A stretch of 64,000 nucleotides of DNA from assembly GCA_016842085.1 (NCBI GenBank), contig JAEVEX010000006.1:39175-103174 (forward strand). The letters run 5' to 3'. The DNA is from Candidatus Thermoflexus tengchongensis (GTDB lineage: Bacteria; Chloroflexota; Anaerolineae; Thermoflexales; Thermoflexaceae). Below the pieces are notes generated by a model. The model did not search any database. It had not been told where the DNA came from and saw nothing but the letters and a program-made list of their open reading frames with translations. This document shows, in pieces, positions 8,806 to 18,478 of the stretch. Positions within the stretch are counted from its first letter, which is position 1. Each line of letters begins with the position of its first letter. Made by a program: the position numbers and the translations under genes.

Positions 8806-9299
8806 TCGGCCCAAAAGGTCGAGGAGCATCAGGACCACCCCAGGGAGACGCATCCGCGCTATCCGGATTCCTCTATCCCATCCCACATTCCGAAAACAGG
8901 ATGCTCGAAAAACTCCCCGGTCAAGCTGCTATCCGTCGGATCTATACGAGGGGGTAAGACGACCGCGGTCCATCCGCATGGATGGAGGGCTGGGGAGGCC
9001 AGATGACCCATCCCGCTGAGCGCTGGCCCGATCGGGTTAATCCCGGGAGGAAGAAGCCCTGTCTTTCCTCAGGGCTTTCCGGCGTTCGGAGGCGCGCGGT
9101 TATTCCCTTCCCTGGGGCTTTTGAGGGCTGCGGTGCCCCTCGCAGCTCTCCAGAGATGAACACGGGGAGAGACGATCCCCTCTATAGAAACCCCGTTGTA
9201 TGGAAAGCCTGGCTCAGCCCCAAAAGCCCCCTGTCCGGGGGGACTGCGTCCAGCGTTACAGGAGCCTTCGGGATGCGATCCTGACGGCAAAGCGGACCT
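8806..9299. other. Intergenic region without supported genes
   Basis: No reading frame here shows protein-like features. A short inverted repeat (AGCCCTG...CAGGGCT) near 9054-9079 could act as a weak terminator, but lacks a T-run. The first 150 bases may hold decayed remains of the DUF5615 gene in shifted frames; this could not be confirmed. No second attC-like core (GTTAGGC) was found. Confidence 0.4.
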
Positions 9300-9818
9300 T
9301 TATTCCTCCCCGCCTTCCCCCAGGTCGTCCAGGTCGAGGGACTCGATCAGGTCGCGGAAGGGGGATTCCTCGAGCTTGGCCTCGGGGCTCTCGAGGCTTT
9401 CACTTTCGATTTCCTCCTCGCGCGGGTTGACTCCCGCCCGTTCCATCACATCTTCGTCGACGTAGATGGGAACCCTGGCCCGGACGGCGAGGGCGATGGC
9501 GTCGCTGGGTCGGGAGTCGATCTCCAGGCGTCGGGAATCCATCTGGATCACAATACGGGCGTAGAAGGTATCGTTACGGAGGTCGTTGACCACTACGTAA
9601 AGGACGGTCCCCCCCATCTCGGTGATGACGTTCTTCAACAGATCGTGGGTCAGGGGGCGGGCGACTTCAATCTGTTGCAGCTCGATATTGATGGCCTCTG
9701 CCTCGTAAGGGCCGATCCAGATCGGAAGATAGCGGTCGCTCTCTCGTTCCCGCAGGATGATCACCCGGTGCTGGGACATCAGGCTGGCGCGGATGCTATC
9801 GATCACCACTTCAATCAT
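9300..9818 (-). CDS. Bifunctional nuclease (BFN/DUF151) family protein
   Basis: 172 residues. The N-terminal 130 residues match the DUF151 family: an opening MIEVVIDSIRASL, the LPIWIGPYEAEAI block, RPLTHDLLKNVI, and SRPSDAIALAVRARVPIYV, the signature end of the domain. Family members have been reported to degrade RNA and DNA or to fold as a stable domain of uncertain role. The C-terminal 40 residues are a strongly acidic Glu/Asp/Ser tail. The gene is monocistronic and has its own extended -10 promoter. The biochemical function in this organism is unknown. Confidence 0.85.
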   Translation of the reverse strand: MIEVVIDSIRASLMSQHRVIILRERESDRYLPIWIGPYEAEAINIELQQIEVARPLTHDLLKNVITEMGGTVLYVVVNDLRNDTFYARIVIQMDSRRLEIDSRPSDAIALAVRARVPIYVDEDVMERAGVNPREEEIESESLESPEAKLEESPFRDLIESLDLDDLGEGGEE

Positions 9819-9870
9819 CGGAGCCTCCCCCGGTTCAATCCACCGACGCCATCCGAATTCTTACCCTTTG

Positions 9871-9879
9871 ATTATACCA
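9871..9879 (-). promoter_or_regulatory. Extended -10 promoter for the DUF151 gene
   Basis: On the minus strand the sequence reads TGGTATAAT, i.e. a TGn extension directly before a consensus TATAAT (9876-9871). No -35 box stands at the right distance, as is common for extended -10 promoters. The ATG is about 50 bases downstream. Confidence 0.5.
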
Positions 9880-9968
9880 CCAAGGTCAAGAGCCGCGTAT
9901 CGCCATGGGTATTCACGGAAGGGCCGGGCAGGGATGGCGGGGCCCTGGAGGCCGGCCGGGGCGGCTGG

Positions 9969-10117
9969 TAGGAGCCGCGTGTAGGAGCCGCGTGTAGGAG
10001 CCGCTTCAGCGGCGACCTGAGGGGTCGGGGCTGAAGCCGTCGGGGCTGAAGCCCCTCCTACCGGGTGGCCTGGCCGGGCTATCAATCCGAACCGGTAGGA
10101 GCCGCTTCGGCGGCGAC
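9969..10117. repeat. TAGGAGCCGC repeat patch with REP-like palindromes
   Basis: A 13-base unit TAGGAGCCGCGTG occurs twice in tandem (9969 and 9982), followed by a palindromic version TAGGAGCCGCTTCAGCGGCG (9995) and a diverged copy at 10095 with CGG replacing CAG. Between them are GGGGCTGAAGCC and GGGGCTGAAGCCCC units that fold into hairpins. The units resemble short interspersed palindromic repeats of bacterial genomes. They lie between the divergent DUF151 and hutH genes. Confidence 0.65.
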
Positions 10118-10252
10118 ACGCGATGTAGAGCGTCTCCGGTGCTCTGTATAACCTCACCAGCCCTGCGGATCATCCTGCGCTGACTTTGCCGGCGGGATAG
10201 ATACGCCACAAACTTGGAGACGGAAGCTCCATATGACCCGGAGGCGGGATCC

Positions 10253-11812
10253 ATGGCGGTTCTCGAGCTGGATGGGGAGCACCTGACGCTGGAGGATGTG
10301 GTGGCGGTCGCGCGGGAGCGGCGACCGGTGGCGCTGACCCCGGCTGCCTGGGCGCGGGTCCGGCGCAGTCGGGAAGGGGTAGAGCGACTGCTGGAACGGG
10401 GCGCGGTGATTTACGGGGTGACCACGGGGTTCGGGCATCTGCGAAACGTTCGGATCTCCCCGGAGCAAGCCGCTCAGCTTCAGCACAACCTGCTCCAGAG
10501 CCATGCCGTAGGGGTTGGCCCCGAGCTCTCCGAAGAGCAGGTTCGGGCGATGATGGTGGCCCGCCTGAACACCCTGGCTCGAGGCCACTCCGGGGTCCGC
10601 CCCGAGGTCCTTCAGCTGCTGGTGGAGATGTTAAATCGGGGGGTCCATCCGGTGGTCCCCGCCCAGGGCTCTCTGGGGGCGAGCGGCGATCTGGCCCCGC
10701 TGGCCCATATGGCGCTGCCCATGATCGGGCTGGGGGAGGCGATCGTGGATGGTCGGCGGATGCCGGGGGCGGATGCGCTGGCGGCGGTAGGGTTGCGGCC
10801 GTTGCGCCTGGAGGCCAAGGAGGGGCTGGCGCTGATCAATGGGACAGCCTTTATGGCCGGGCTGGGCGCGCTGATCACCTATGATGCCGAAGTCCTCGTG
10901 CAGACAGCGGATATCGTGGGGGCGATGATCCTCGAGGCGCTGGAAGGTTCCGCCATGCCTTTCGACGAGCGCCTTCATCGCGTGCGCCCGCATCCCCGTC
11001 AGATGGATTGTGCGGCTTTCCTGCGGCGGCTGGTGGAAGGAAGCGAGCTGCTGAGCGACCCGCGGAACCCCTCGCGGGTCCAGGACGCCTATTCCCTGCG
11101 CTGCATGCCCCAGGTGCACGGCGCGGTGCGGGATGTGGTGGCGTATGCCCGCTGGGCCCTGGAAATCGAACTGAACAGCGCCACGGACAACCCGCTGATC
11201 TTCTGGGAGGAAGGGGAGGAGGAGCCCACGGTGCTTTCCGGAGGCAATTTCCACGGGGAGCTGATCGCCCTGGCGATGGATTACCTGGCCATCGGCCTGG
11301 CCGAGCTGGCCAACATCTCCGAGCGGCGGCTGAACCGTTTGCTGGATCCGGCGGAGAACGAGGGCCGTTATCCGCCTTTCCTGGCCCTGGAGCCGGGCCT
11401 GCATTCCGGGTTCATGCTGGTGCAGTATACAGCGGCGGCCCTGGCTTCAGAGAACAAGGTGCTGGCCCATCCGGCCAGTGTGGACACGATCCCTTCCTCC
11501 GCGGGCACGGAGGACCATGTGAGCATGGGGGCCACCGCGGTGCGCCATGCCGAGTTGGTGCTGCGCAATGCGCAGCGGGTGGTAGCGGCCGAGTGGTTCG
11601 CGGCTGGTCAGGCGATCGATCTGCGCCGACAGCAGGCCGGGCGTCCCCTGCGCATGGGTAAAGGGACGGAGGCTGCTTACCGGGTCCTCCGTCAGCATAT
11701 CCCTTTCCTGGCTGGGGATACGGTGATGGCCCCGTGGATGGAGCAGGCTTACCGGCTGGTAGCCGGGGGGGCCATTCTTCAGGCTGTGCAGGAGGCCCTG
11801 AATACGGCTTAA
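10253..11812 (+). CDS. hutH: Histidine ammonia-lyase
   Basis: 519 residues. The ATG at 10253 follows GGAGG by eight bases and is preferred over an upstream ATG at 10214. The enzyme deaminates histidine to urocanate, the first step of histidine use. The MIO prosthetic group forms from Ala-Ser-Gly, seen at residues 143-145 in GSLGASGDLAPLAH. Further family blocks are YGVTTGFG, NGTAFM, QDAYSLRCMPQVHGA and SATDNPLI. Tyrosine ammonia-lyases share this fold, but the loop HNLLQSHAVG fits HutH. No hutU, hutI or hutG is adjacent, so the rest of the pathway is elsewhere or absent. Confidence 0.9.
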   Translation: MAVLELDGEHLTLEDVVAVARERRPVALTPAAWARVRRSREGVERLLERGAVIYGVTTGFGHLRNVRISPEQAAQLQHNLLQSHAVGVGPELSEEQVRAMMVARLNTLARGHSGVRPEVLQLLVEMLNRGVHPVVPAQGSLGASGDLAPLAHMALPMIGLGEAIVDGRRMPGADALAAVGLRPLRLEAKEGLALINGTAFMAGLGALITYDAEVLVQTADIVGAMILEALEGSAMPFDERLHRVRPHPRQMDCAAFLRRLVEGSELLSDPRNPSRVQDAYSLRCMPQVHGAVRDVVAYARWALEIELNSATDNPLIFWEEGEEEPTVLSGGNFHGELIALAMDYLAIGLAELANISERRLNRLLDPAENEGRYPPFLALEPGLHSGFMLVQYTAAALASENKVLAHPASVDTIPSSAGTEDHVSMGATAVRHAELVLRNAQRVVAAEWFAAGQAIDLRRQQAGRPLRMGKGTEAAYRVLRQHIPFLAGDTVMAPWMEQAYRLVAGGAILQAVQEALNTA

Positions 11813-11846
11813 AGCAGACGGCCCGTATTGGAACAACCGCCTTTTG

Positions 11847-11875
11847 TTGCGATGCCTCCATGAGCCCGTTATAAT
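11847..11875 (+). promoter_or_regulatory. Sigma-70-type promoter for tig-clpP-clpX
   Basis: TTGCGA (11847-11852), a 17-base spacer and a perfect TATAAT (11870-11875) lie about 140 bases before the tig start codon, giving a transcript start near 11882. Confidence 0.65.
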
Positions 11876-12016
11876 TCCACGTGACCGGTTCTAACCTTGA
11901 AAGCCCTCCGGAAGCCTCCGATTCTGGCGATGGGCCGGGAAGATCCATCGCCTGAGGAAGATGCTTCTGGCAGGAGGAAGGAAGGCTGACGATTCTGGTT
12001 CTGGAGGGAATGATCG

Positions 12017-13354
12017 GTGCGGATCACAACGGAAACCCTTCCGCAGCGCCAGGTGGCGTTGACCATCGAGGTCGACCCGGAACGTGTGGAGAAGGCGATG
12101 CGTCAGGTGGCCCGGCGCTTCGCTGAGCGTTATGACATCCCTGGTTTCCGCCGTGGCAAAGCTCCGTATGAGATCGTAGTCCGAACCTTCGGTCGGGAAG
12201 TGATCTTTGAGGAGGCGGTGGAGGTCCTGAGCCAGGAAGTCTACCGGGAAGCCCTGGACCAGCTGGGCCTGGATCCCTATGGGCCGGGCCAGCTGGAACG
12301 GGTCGAACCGGAGCCCCTGACGTTCCGCGTGATCGTCCCCCTGAAGCCCGAGATCCGGCTGGGGGATTACCGATCCATACGCCTGCCCTACGAACCGCCG
12401 GAGCCAACTGAGGAAGAGGTTATGGAAGTCCTCGAGCGCTTGCGGGAGGACAACGCCATCATCGAGCCCCTTTCGGAGGGGGTGGCGGAGCCGGGGATGA
12501 TGGTCACAGTGACCCTGCAGGCGAAGGATGCGGAAGGGAAGATCGTTCTGGAGGACGAGGTCTCCTTCGTGCTGGGTCAGGAAGAGCCTCCTCTGCCCGG
12601 GCTGGGGGAGCGGATCGCGGGCATGGCGTTAAACGAGACACGGACGTTTGAACTGCCCTGGCCAGGAGATGAATCCCGTGTCCTCCAGGTGGAGGCCACC
12701 CTGACCGGGGTTTCCCGGTATTTGCTGCCGGAGCTCGACGATGCCCTGGCTCAGACCATCGGTGAGTTCGAGACCCTCGAGGAGTTGAAGGCGAAGATCC
12801 GTCAGGATCTCGCTGCCCATAAGCGTCGTCAATACGACGCGGAGTATGCCGAGCGCGCGCTGGAGGCGCTGGTGGATCAGGCGGAGGTGGAGTTCCCCCC
12901 GCAGATGCTGGAGGAGGAGATCAATGATCTGGTGGAGGATCTGGAGCGCTCCCTCCGGCGGCAGGGGAAGGATCTGGAGAGCTACCTGAAAGAGCGGAAT
13001 CAGACCCTGGAGGCGCTGCGGGAGGAACTCCGGCCGCAGGCCGAACGCCGGATTCGCCGGGGGCTGGTCCTTTACCAGCTGGCCCGGGAGGAGGGGCTAT
13101 CGGTCCCGGACGAAGTGGTGGAAAAAGAGGCCCAGGCGTTACGCCAGCGGGCTTATGTATCGGAGGAGGCCTGGAAGCATCTGGGGCCGGAGGTCTCTGC
13201 CACGATTCGCTCCCGGCTTCTGGCCCGCCGGGCTCTGGAGCGTCTGGTGGAGATTGCCCGGGGCGACCTGGCGGTAGCGGCGGAAGCCGGGCCCGCGGGT
13301 GAAGCAGAGGCTCCCGTCGTGGAAGGGACCTCCACCCCGGGGACCGCCGAATAG
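12017..13354 (+). CDS. tig: Trigger factor (ribosome-associated chaperone)
   Basis: 445 residues, starting at a GTG with GGAGGG ten bases upstream. Trigger factor binds the ribosome exit tunnel and folds nascent chains. The N-terminal ribosome-binding domain contains the signature FRRGKAPYEIV near residue 45. Residues about 150-240 form the FKBP-type prolyl isomerase domain, and the rest is the helical chaperone arm, rich in Glu/Arg/Leu. The last 25 residues are a Pro/Ala/Glu-rich tail. It is followed after 51 bases by clpP and then clpX, the common tig-clpP-clpX order. Confidence 0.95.
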   Translation: MRITTETLPQRQVALTIEVDPERVEKAMRQVARRFAERYDIPGFRRGKAPYEIVVRTFGREVIFEEAVEVLSQEVYREALDQLGLDPYGPGQLERVEPEPLTFRVIVPLKPEIRLGDYRSIRLPYEPPEPTEEEVMEVLERLREDNAIIEPLSEGVAEPGMMVTVTLQAKDAEGKIVLEDEVSFVLGQEEPPLPGLGERIAGMALNETRTFELPWPGDESRVLQVEATLTGVSRYLLPELDDALAQTIGEFETLEELKAKIRQDLAAHKRRQYDAEYAERALEALVDQAEVEFPPQMLEEEINDLVEDLERSLRRQGKDLESYLKERNQTLEALREELRPQAERRIRRGLVLYQLAREEGLSVPDEVVEKEAQALRQRAYVSEEAWKHLGPEVSATIRSRLLARRALERLVEIARGDLAVAAEAGPAGEAEAPVVEGTSTPGTAE

Positions 13355-13405
13355 AGCAAGGAAGTTCGGTGAAACCCTGTATGGGAACCCGAAAGGAGGC
13401 TGGTG

Positions 13406-14071
13406 ATGGCTCGAGGAGAAATGCCGGAGATGTTGATTCCGATGGTGATCGAGAACACGGGGCGCGGCGAGCGCGTTTATGATATCTACTCGCTGCTCCT
13501 GAAAGAGCGGATCATCTTCCTGGGGACGCCGATCACGGATCAGGTGGCCAATCTGGTGGTCGCTCAGCTGCTCTATCTGGATCGGGAGGACCCGGAGGAG
13601 GAGATCCGGCTTTACATCAACTCGCCCGGCGGGTTGATCTATCCGGGCCTGGCGATCTACGACACGATGCAGCAGGTGCGCGCTCCGATCTCCACGATCG
13701 CTGTGGGCTGGACCGCCAGCATGGCCACCGTGCTTCTGGCGGCGGGGACAAAGGGTCGCCGCTTCGCCCTGCCGCATGCGACGATCCACATGCATCCGGC
13801 CGGCGGCGGTGCCCATGGCTATGCTCCGGATGTGGAGATCCAGTATAAAGAGCTGATGCGGATGCAGAACCTGATCTTCGAGCTGCTGGCCCGCCATACC
13901 GGCCAGCCGGTGGAACGCATCGCCGATGATTTCGACCGGGATTACTATATGTCGGCGGAGGAGGCCGTCAAATACGGGATCATCGACGAAGTGCTCAAGC
14001 CGCCGCCGCACAAGGAGCTCCCGCCGCTGCCGACCCAGGCGGTCACTACCCCGGATGGCCGCAGGGAGTGA
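13406..14071 (+). CDS. clpP: ATP-dependent Clp protease proteolytic subunit
   Basis: 221 residues. The ATG at 13406 is preferred over the GTG three bases before it because of the spacing to AAGGAGG. The catalytic serine is S105 in [14 protein letters not shown] and the histidine is H128 in HATIHMHP; the aspartate lies in the DFDRDYYMS segment. Most ClpPs have a small residue or Gln/Met where this has W102, a mild oddity. Together with ClpX, encoded three bases downstream, it forms the barrel protease that degrades unfolded substrates. The C-terminal tail is proline-rich. Confidence 0.95.
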   Translation: MARGEMPEMLIPMVIENTGRGERVYDIYSLLLKERIIFLGTPITDQVANLVVAQLLYLDREDPEEEIRLYINSPGGLIYPGLAIYDTMQQVRAPISTIAVGWTASMATVLLAAGTKGRRFALPHATIHMHPAGGGAHGYAPDVEIQYKELMRMQNLIFELLARHTGQPVERIADDFDRDYYMSAEEAVKYGIIDEVLKPPPHKELPPLPTQAVTTPDGRRE

Positions 14072-14074
14072 GGG

Positions 14075-15352
14075 ATGCAACGCGCGCGCAGGGAGGCGCC
14101 CCGTTGCTCCTTCTGTCGGCGGGATCCGGACGAAACGGGCCGGCTCCTCGCAGGCCCGGAGGGGGTTTACATCTGCGAGGAGTGCGTGGAGACGAGTTAT
14201 CGCCTCCTTCGGGGAGAGGGCAGGGATGCCTGCCCCTCCCCGGGTTTCCCCCGCCGTCTCCCTTCCCCTCGTGAGATCTATGCCTATCTGGATCAGTATG
14301 TGGTGGGCCAGGACCGGGCCAAACGGGTGCTCTCCGTAGCGGTTTACAACCACTACAAGCGGATCGCCAGTGGCGGACGATGGGAGGACGTGGAGCTCGA
14401 GAAAAGCAACATCCTGCTCATCGGCCCTACCGGATGCGGCAAGACCCTGCTGGCCCGCACCCTGGCCCGTTTTCTGGATGTCCCTTTTGCCATCGCCGAC
14501 GCCACTTCGCTGACGGAAGCCGGTTATGTGGGGGAGGATGTGGAGAACATTCTCCTCCGGCTGATCCAGGCTGCGGATTACGATGTGGCCCGGGCGGAGA
14601 AGGGCATCGTCTACATTGATGAAATCGACAAGATCGCGCGCAAATCCGGCGATAATCCCTCCATCACCCGCGATGTCTCCGGCGAGGGCGTGCAGCAAGC
14701 CCTGCTCAAGATCATCGAGGGCACGATTGCCAACGTTCCCCCTCAGGGCGGCCGCAAGCACCCGCATCAGGAGTTCATCCAGATCGATACGACCAATATC
14801 CTTTTCATCTGCGGTGGTGCCTTCGAAGGGCTCTCGAAAATCATCGCCGAGCGCATGGGGTTGCGGGGACACATCGGATTCCCGGGTGAGGCCAGAGTTC
14901 GAGGTCGGGTCTCCCTCTCGGAGGCCGAGCTGTTACAGCAGGTGACCCCGGAGGATCTCATCCGGTTCGGGTTGATCCCCGAGCTGGTCGGACGGCTCCC
15001 GGTGGTGATCCCGGTGGATCCGCTGGATCGGGAGTCGCTGAAGGCGGTGCTCACGCGCCCGCGCAACGCGCTGGTGAAGCAGTTCCAGCGGCTGTTCGCT
15101 CTGGATCATGTGGAGCTGATCTTCACGCCGGATGCGATCGAGGCGGCTGCTGAGGAAGCGATACGCCTGGGGACGGGCGCGCGGGCCTTGCGATCGATCC
15201 TGGAGCGAACCCTGCTGGATGTGATGTATGAGATCCCCTCTCACCCCCAGATCCGCCGCTGCATCGTCACCGCCGAGGCTATCCGGGGGCAGAGGATGCC
15301 GCTGTTGCTGAACGAATCCGGTCAATTTGTGGAGCTGCGCCGGGCGGCATAA
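14075..15352 (+). CDS. clpX: Clp protease ATP-binding subunit ClpX
   Basis: 425 residues. The N-terminus has the C4 zinc-binding domain (CSFC near residue 11 and CEEC near 37) used for substrate recognition. The AAA+ module contains Walker A GPTGCGKT, the sensor region [12 protein letters not shown] (Walker B), the arginine-rich [19 protein letters not shown] block (here [13 protein letters not shown]) and the C-terminal GARALRSI sensor 2. The ClpP-docking loop region carries a variant of the IGF motif near HIGFPGE. The gene begins three bases after the clpP stop. It unfolds substrates and feeds them to ClpP. Confidence 0.95.
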   Translation: MQRARREAPRCSFCRRDPDETGRLLAGPEGVYICEECVETSYRLLRGEGRDACPSPGFPRRLPSPREIYAYLDQYVVGQDRAKRVLSVAVYNHYKRIASGGRWEDVELEKSNILLIGPTGCGKTLLARTLARFLDVPFAIADATSLTEAGYVGEDVENILLRLIQAADYDVARAEKGIVYIDEIDKIARKSGDNPSITRDVSGEGVQQALLKIIEGTIANVPPQGGRKHPHQEFIQIDTTNILFICGGAFEGLSKIIAERMGLRGHIGFPGEARVRGRVSLSEAELLQQVTPEDLIRFGLIPELVGRLPVVIPVDPLDRESLKAVLTRPRNALVKQFQRLFALDHVELIFTPDAIEAAAEEAIRLGTGARALRSILERTLLDVMYEIPSHPQIRRCIVTAEAIRGQRMPLLLNESGQFVELRRAA

Positions 15353-15486
15353 AACGCATCAAAAGGCTGGTGTGAAGCGCCGAAGACGCCCCGCGTTTTC
15401 TCCTCCCTTCTCGCGGTCCGAAGGGGCCCATGGGGAGGAAAGAGGGATCATCCTGTCTTTCCAATCAAAGCCTCAGTGCGCAAGTC

Positions 15487-16734
15487 CTACCGGTAAAACG
15501 TCCTTCGCACGACCTCCAATCCCTCGATGAGCCGATCCACTTCCTCGAACGTGTTGTAAAGATAGAAACTGGCCCGGGCGGTCGCGGTGAGCCCCAGGCG
15601 TTCGTGCAGCGGCATGGCGCAATGATGGCCGGCCCGAATACAGATCCCTTCTCGATCCAGGATGGTCGCGATGTCGTGGGGATGCACCCGATCCATCGCG
15701 AAGGCCACCACGCCCCCGCGCTCCGCCGGGGGAGGGCCAACGATCCGAACACCCGGGATTTCGCTCAGCCGCTCCATGGCGTAGGCGGCCAGCAGCTGTT
15801 CGTGGCGGTGGATGGCTTCCAGGCCGATGCGGCTCAGGTAATCCACCGCCGCCCCCAGGCCAATCGCCTCGGCGATCGCCGGGGTTCCGGCCTCAAACTT
15901 ATAGGGGAGATCATTCCACTCCGCGCCTTCAAAGGTGACCCGGCGGATCATATCGCCGCCGCCCAGGAAGGGCGGCATCGCCTCCAGGAGTTCCCGCCGT
16001 CCCCACAGCACACCGATACCTGTCGGCCCGCACATCTTGTGGCCTGAGAAAGCCAGGAAGTCGCATCCCAGCTCCTGAACGTTCACCGGGATGTGGGGCA
16101 CCCCCTGAGCCCCATCGACCAGCACAATCGCCCCCGCGGCATGGGCCTTCTCAATGATCGGCCGCAGCGGATTGATGGTCCCCAGCACATTGGACATCAT
16201 GGTCACCGCCACCAGGCGGGTGCGCTCGGTGATCAGCGTATCCAGAAGATCCAGCCGCAGACGACCCTCCTCATCGATCGGGATATAGCGGATGCGAAGC
16301 CCTTTTTCCTGAGCGACCAGGAACCATGGGACCAGGTTGCTGTGATGCTCCATTTCGGTGAGGAGGATCTCATCGCCTTCCCGGAGGAAAGGACGGGCCC
16401 AGGCGTAGGCGACCAGGTTGATGGCTTCCGTGGTGTTCCGGGTGAAGATGATCTCCCTGGGGGAGGCAGCACCGATAAAGACAGCGATCTTACGGCGTGC
16501 TTCCTCGTAAAGGGCCGTGGCCTGTTCGCTCAGCATGTAAACTCCCCGGTGAACGTTCGCATGGGTGGTCCGGTAGTATTCGTTCATCGCCTCGATCACC
16601 GGGATCGGTTTCTGGGAGCTGGCTGCGCTGTCCAGGAAGACCAGGGGTTTTCCATGGATGGTCTGGTGGAGGATGGGGAAATCCGCCCGGATGCGTTCGA
16701 CATCCAGTTCGGTTCGCAGCGCCACGCTTTTCAT
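15487..16734 (-). CDS. sufS: Cysteine desulfurase SufS
   Basis: 415 residues; the ATG at 16734 has GGAGGG five bases upstream. It is a PLP enzyme that takes sulfur from cysteine for Fe-S cluster assembly. The PLP lysine is in FSGHKMCGPTGIGVLWG, and the persulfide-forming cysteine is in GHHCAMP, a class II desulfurase pattern. The N-terminal block DFPILHQTIHGKPLVFLDSAASSQKP is characteristic of SufS. It is last in the sufC-sufB-sufD-sufS operon. No sufU or sufE lies next to it here, so its sulfur acceptor must be elsewhere. Confidence 0.93.
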   Translation of the reverse strand: MKSVALRTELDVERIRADFPILHQTIHGKPLVFLDSAASSQKPIPVIEAMNEYYRTTHANVHRGVYMLSEQATALYEEARRKIAVFIGAASPREIIFTRNTTEAINLVAYAWARPFLREGDEILLTEMEHHSNLVPWFLVAQEKGLRIRYIPIDEEGRLRLDLLDTLITERTRLVAVTMMSNVLGTINPLRPIIEKAHAAGAIVLVDGAQGVPHIPVNVQELGCDFLAFSGHKMCGPTGIGVLWGRRELLEAMPPFLGGGDMIRRVTFEGAEWNDLPYKFEAGTPAIAEAIGLGAAVDYLSRIGLEAIHRHEQLLAAYAMERLSEIPGVRIVGPPPAERGGVVAFAMDRVHPHDIATILDREGICIRAGHHCAMPLHERLGLTATARASFYLYNTFEEVDRLIEGLEVVRRTFYR

Positions 16735-16864
16735 ACGGCCCTCCACAAGGGTTCATACGGACAATCAGGGCTTTTCATTAGCAAGCAGGGGCTGGCACCG
16801 TTAGAGGCTGGGCGGGGCGCCGAAGGCGCCCCACTCAGCCCCCAGGGCCCCTGGCCGGAATCCC

Positions 16865-18202
16865 TCAGAACTCCTCTTCGGGCGGGACGCCCAGCTTGCG
16901 GTGGATGATCGTATCCGCCTGGCGCCGGATATCGGGCACCGGAATGCGATCCAGAACCGGAGCGAAGAACCCTTCCACAATCAGGCGGGTGGCGACAGGC
17001 CGGGAGAGCCCACGGGACATCAAATAGAAAAGCTCCTCTTCATTGATCTGCCCCACGGTCGCGCCATGGGTGCACCGCAGGTCGTTGGCCATAATCTCCA
17101 GGCCCGGGATGGAGTCGGCCCGAGCGTGCGGGGAGAGGATCAGGTTGCGGTTGGCCTGATAGGCATCGGTCTTCTGAGCCCCCGGATGTGCCCGGATCAT
17201 CCCCTGCCAAACGGAGCGGGCGCGATCTTTAAGGGCGACCTTGTAAAGCAAATCGCTCTTGGTGTAGGGAGCGATATGATCCTGCTCGGTATCATAGTCC
17301 GCATGTTGCTGACCGTCAAAGAAGAAGACGCCCGACATATAAGCGGTGGCGCCGCGGCCGATCAGGGCGACTTCCAGGAAGGTTTTGGTGATCCCCCCGC
17401 CCATCCCGATTACCACCCAATCGAGGGTGCTATCGCGGTCGACGAAAGCCCGCTCGTGGGTGAAATTCCACATATAGCGGCCCCAGTTCTGGAGGGCGAT
17501 GTAGGTCAGCCGCGCGTTCTCTTTTACATGGATCTCCACGGTTCCGTTGTGGAAGGCTGCTCCTACCGCATCGTCAGCCAGCCGCTCGTCGATGAAGGTA
17601 ACCTGGGCGCCGGGCTCCACCACGATCAGGATGCGGGAGAAATCGGTGGGGACGCCCTGGAGCCCGATCACGGCCCGCAAGGGCAGCGTGACCTCCAGAT
17701 CCCGGGGCACATAGAGGAAGATCCCGTTGCGCCAGAACGCGGCGTTCATCGCCGCGAAGAAGCCATCTCCCGGCCGCACGATCTGACCCAGATAGGGAGC
17801 GACCTGGTCCGGGTGCTCCCGGATCGCGGTCGGCAGATCCGTGAAAATCAACCCCCGGCGCTCCAGCCGTTCGTCCACCCAGCGGAGAAGGGACTGGCCG
17901 TTGAAAAGCAACAGCCCCCCTGCGAGATCGTCCCGCCGCTCCGGGATCTGCCGCATTGCCTCCGGCGGGGTTGCCCCATCGCCGACGAGGACGGTCGCCA
18001 GGTCCTCGATCGCCAGAGCCCGGATATCGGTGCGCCGCCAGGCCTCATCGTTCGGCCCCGGCTTAGGGGTCTCGCGCAGGATCTGCCAGGCCTCCCGGCG
18101 GGCCTGACGGAGCCATTCGGGCTCTTCGCGGGTCTCCAGGAATGCCTCGAACGCTTCGGGGCCAATGCCCCGAGCCTCTCGAATGAGATGCGTCTCCGCC
18201 AT
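16865..18202 (-). CDS. sufD: Fe-S cluster assembly scaffold subunit SufD
   Basis: 445 residues. SufD pairs with SufB and SufC in the SufBC2D scaffold. The C-terminal beta-helix block contains CTHGATVGQINEEELFYLMSRGLS, the SufB/SufD signature, and the helix near the end (REAxxxL-type) that contacts SufC. It lies between sufB and sufS; the 276-base gap to sufB is unusually long for this operon and holds G/C-rich hairpins (GGTGGGGCGG...CCGCCTCGCCACC type), but no gene. No intein is present, unlike SufB. Confidence 0.93.
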   Translation of the reverse strand: MAETHLIREARGIGPEAFEAFLETREEPEWLRQARREAWQILRETPKPGPNDEAWRRTDIRALAIEDLATVLVGDGATPPEAMRQIPERRDDLAGGLLLFNGQSLLRWVDERLERRGLIFTDLPTAIREHPDQVAPYLGQIVRPGDGFFAAMNAAFWRNGIFLYVPRDLEVTLPLRAVIGLQGVPTDFSRILIVVEPGAQVTFIDERLADDAVGAAFHNGTVEIHVKENARLTYIALQNWGRYMWNFTHERAFVDRDSTLDWVVIGMGGGITKTFLEVALIGRGATAYMSGVFFFDGQQHADYDTEQDHIAPYTKSDLLYKVALKDRARSVWQGMIRAHPGAQKTDAYQANRNLILSPHARADSIPGLEIMANDLRCTHGATVGQINEEELFYLMSRGLSRPVATRLIVEGFFAPVLDRIPVPDIRRQADTIIHRKLGVPPEEEF

Positions 18203-18478
18203 TGTATGCTTGAACCTCCCTGGAAGCTTATGCCATGGACAAACCAGCTACCTCACAATCCAGAGGATGGCCACGAAGGGCATGGTTGGGGTGGTGGGGC
18301 GGGCCGCTTCGCCACCCCGCCTCGCCACCCTCCAAAACCTCAGGAGTGGAGTGACGCCTTTGTTTCCTGCCCGGGGCTTTGGGGAAGGCCGCGCTCACCG
18401 GGCGTGGGGCGCCCCGGCCGGGAAAGACGGACCGGGGCGCCGCCGATCGCCCGACCTCCTCCTGCAACCCCGGTGGGG

